Source: Allodiplogaster sudhausi (taxonomy: Eukaryota > Nematoda > Chromadorea > Rhabditida > Diplogasteridae). From it: a stretch of 64,000 nucleotides of DNA. Shown here piece after piece: positions 63,710-64,000 of this stretch. The translations under genes were made by a program, and so were the position numbers. The DNA is taken from assembly GCA_945643635.1 (NCBI GenBank), contig CALZFC010000101.1, positions 1,143,501-1,207,500 of the forward strand, in the 5' to 3' direction. How positions within the stretch are numbered: position 1 is the stretch's first letter; each line of letters begins with the position of its first letter. Under the pieces are notes generated by a model. That model did no database searches. It was not told the DNA's origin and saw only the letters and a list, made by a program, of their open reading frames with translations.

Positions 63710-63710
<1 letters not shown>
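49074..63710 (+). CDS. CCP/sushi-like multi-domain secreted protein, interrupted and frameshifted
   Basis: Exons seen: 49074-49241, 49358-49449, 49975-50116 (tandem copy 50571-50715), about 50240-50449 (copy about 50839-51048), 51193-51360, 51473-51565, about 51790-52160, 52290-52451, 52572-52740, 52790-52881, 52983-53095 (cut by a transposon), 62050-62173, 62284-62426, 62475-62583, 62681-62862, about 63009-63060, 63182-63324, 63410-63518, 63610-63710; continues past the window. Modules repeat a cysteine pattern: one exon ends C-K/R-x-G, a phase 1 intron follows, and the next begins G-Y/F-x, then CRxGxxW and C (VSCKQG | GYAP, LYCAPG | GFFS, IKCAKG | GFYP). This split resembles CCP/sushi domains of complement-type proteins. 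A signal-like FVPLGLCCLLQCPPVHGQ is in the first exon; no start codon found. One-base shifts break the frame in exons near 50020, 50620, 51930, 52045 and 62755. Function unknown; probably a surface or secreted protein. Either a decaying gene or one with assembly indels. Confidence 0.6.
49590..49935. repeat. GA microsatellite / minisatellite in CCP-gene intron
   Basis: GAGAGA with a longer unit containing AGGCAGAGTGAGACAGAGCT repeated about three times. Confidence 0.9.
49974..51118. repeat. tandem duplication of two CCP-gene exons
   Basis: Unit 1 is 49974-50518, unit 2 is 50570-51118, nearly identical (offset 596, then 599 after a C run of 8 in unit 1 and 11 in unit 2). Between the units lies a 48-base insert (50523-50570) matching 54395-54442. 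Confidence 0.92.
53096..53640 (+). repeat. left terminal inverted repeat
   Basis: After the first 110 bases it turns into degenerate units of about 30 bases of the form ACGCGTA...AAAAGTGCTCA...TTTTTG. Many copies carry ACGCGTAT, ACGTGTAC or ACATGTAC. Confidence 0.85.
53692..56364 (-). CDS. transposase-like protein of the 8.8 kb element
   Basis: Exons on minus: 56364-56333, 56272-56090, 56016-55935, 55842-55729, 55578-55480, 55432-55345, 55301-55153, 55102-54989, 54829-54724, 54613-54467, 54363-54272, 54194-53957, 53873-53692; 541 aa with no stop and every junction in phase. More 5' sequence is possible. Likely acidic triad by pattern: D in LLVLRIDGM (about 162), D in RRIYILADN (about 262), and HLPVGHTHCEVDAFF (about 292-306), an order like a DDE integrase fold. 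A cysteine pair (CQVC) lies at about 104-107. I have seen the VGHTHxxxD motif in large uncharacterised integrase-like proteins of invertebrates and fungi, but I am not sure of the family name. The first intron has a GC donor. The unbroken frame suggests recent activity. Confidence 0.7.
56365..56526. promoter_or_regulatory. likely shared promoter of the two transposon genes
   Basis: The 162 bases between the two divergent genes are AT-rich. No clear TATA box; the position is the only support. Confidence 0.3.
56527..61134 (+). CDS. ParB/DGQHR-like protein of the 8.8 kb element (one internal stop)
   Basis: Exons 56527-56628, 56843-56965, 57150-57310, 57434-57530, 57635-57730, 57897-57983, 58070-58168, 58409-58546, 58618-58739, 58813-59005, 59140-59268, 59347-59416, 60926-61134; about 541 aa in phase; the first coding exon with a start is not found. 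At about residues 118-140 it reads TLENGRYVVLNGQHRIRALV. The x-G-Q/H-H-R turn after a short beta strand is the mark of ParB/sulfiredoxin-fold and DGQHR proteins, which bind nucleotides or cut DNA. The rest is mostly helical; the tail is very acidic (EEEDEFDMDMDSES). A TAG at 59207-59209 interrupts exon 11, but the same frame goes on with good splicing through two more exons, so the stop looks recent. A LINE sits in the last intron. Confidence 0.6.
59430..60845 (-). mobile_element. CR1/jockey-like LINE fragment nested in the transposon
   Basis: Minus strand: reverse transcriptase from SGVPQGAVLSPLLFSIYLSD through FADDFKLF to the thumb region (FVLPIVEFGCSVWSPY), then a one-base frame change near 60150-60200 and the C-terminal domain (SVERVQKVFSRLLFIR). 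The N-terminal part is missing. It lies in the last intron of the ParB-like gene, opposite in direction, and so entered after the transposon formed. Confidence 0.82.
61135..61329. other. transposon 3' region
   Basis: AT-rich tail between the ParB-like gene and the right inverted repeat. Nothing seen. Confidence 0.4.
61330..61890 (-). repeat. right terminal inverted repeat
   Basis: Inverted counterpart of 53096-53640 with the same subrepeats (GCACTTTTGTACGCGT and variants), about 15 units. Confidence 0.85.
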
Positions 63711-63749
<39 letters not shown>

Positions 63750-63769
63750 GTAGAGAGAGAGAGAGGGAG

Positions 63770-63803
<34 letters not shown>

Positions 63804-63823
63804 GTAGAGAGAGAGAGAGGGAG

Positions 63824-63861
<38 letters not shown>

Positions 63862-64000
63862 GTAGAGAGAGAGAGAGGGAGAACGAAAGAGAGAGAGAGA
63901 GAGAGAGAGTTGTAGAGAGAAAGAGAGGGAGAACGAGAGAGAGAGAGGGAGAGAGAGAGAGAGTTGTAGAGAGAGAGAGGGAGAACGAGAGAGAGAGAGA
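63711..64000. repeat. GA minisatellite
   Basis: About five units of a GA-rich repeat, each holding GTTGTAGAGAGA and GGGAGAACGA. It begins exactly at the 5' splice site of the last visible exon and runs off the window. Confidence 0.95.

Overview
The window is nuclear DNA of an animal and reads as a nematode. The H2B N-terminus ([15 protein letters not shown]), alanine 96 of H3 (in [10 protein letters not shown]) and the histone 3' hairpin with a C-first CTTT loop are the nematode forms. Introns are short and GA/CT microsatellites are everywhere. An NF-kB-type gene is present although Caenorhabditis has none, so the species lies outside that group. I cannot name it.

Layout. 1-664 (-): 3' part of an RPA-interacting protein gene. 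1-9 kb: two diverged CDC50 genes (+ at 1122-2909, - at 7147-8891) flanking IMP4 (3255-5164), with a 1.4 kb foldback repeat between IMP4 and the second CDC50. 10.1-14.4 kb (+): an NF-kB p105-like gene with IPT, ankyrin repeats and death domain but no visible DNA-binding Rel domain. 15.6-27.5 kb: a near-perfect palindrome of two 5.39 kb arms, each carrying H3-H2B-H2A-H4, around a 1.1 kb centre. The centre holds part of an unknown gene and a truncated H4 promoter plus N-tail that is fused in frame to that gene's last exon. 28.6-31.0 kb (-): a broken RTE-type LINE. 31.5-34.3 kb (+): two genes for secreted Pro- and Gly/Pro-rich proteins. 34.9-45.3 kb (-): MECR, RO60 and ERp44, each with a complete exon chain in phase. 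45.3-49.1 kb: microsatellite-rich spacer. 49.1-64 kb (+): a large CCP/sushi-like secreted-protein gene with several frameshifts, cut by an 8.8 kb DNA transposon (53096-61890).

The transposon is the most unusual item. Its long terminal inverted repeats contain short subrepeats built on an ACGCGTA-like core. It carries two divergent multi-exon genes. One (-) encodes a transposase-like protein with RIDGM, LADN and VGHTH motifs; the other (+) encodes a protein with a ParB/DGQHR-like NGQHR motif. A CR1/jockey-like LINE fragment sits inside the second gene.

Exon boundaries were worked out by hand from splice signals, reading phase and protein family patterns. Every junction given for IMP4, CDC50, NF-kB, MECR, RO60, ERp44 and the transposase gene keeps the frame. 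Functions are by family recognition only; no search was run.
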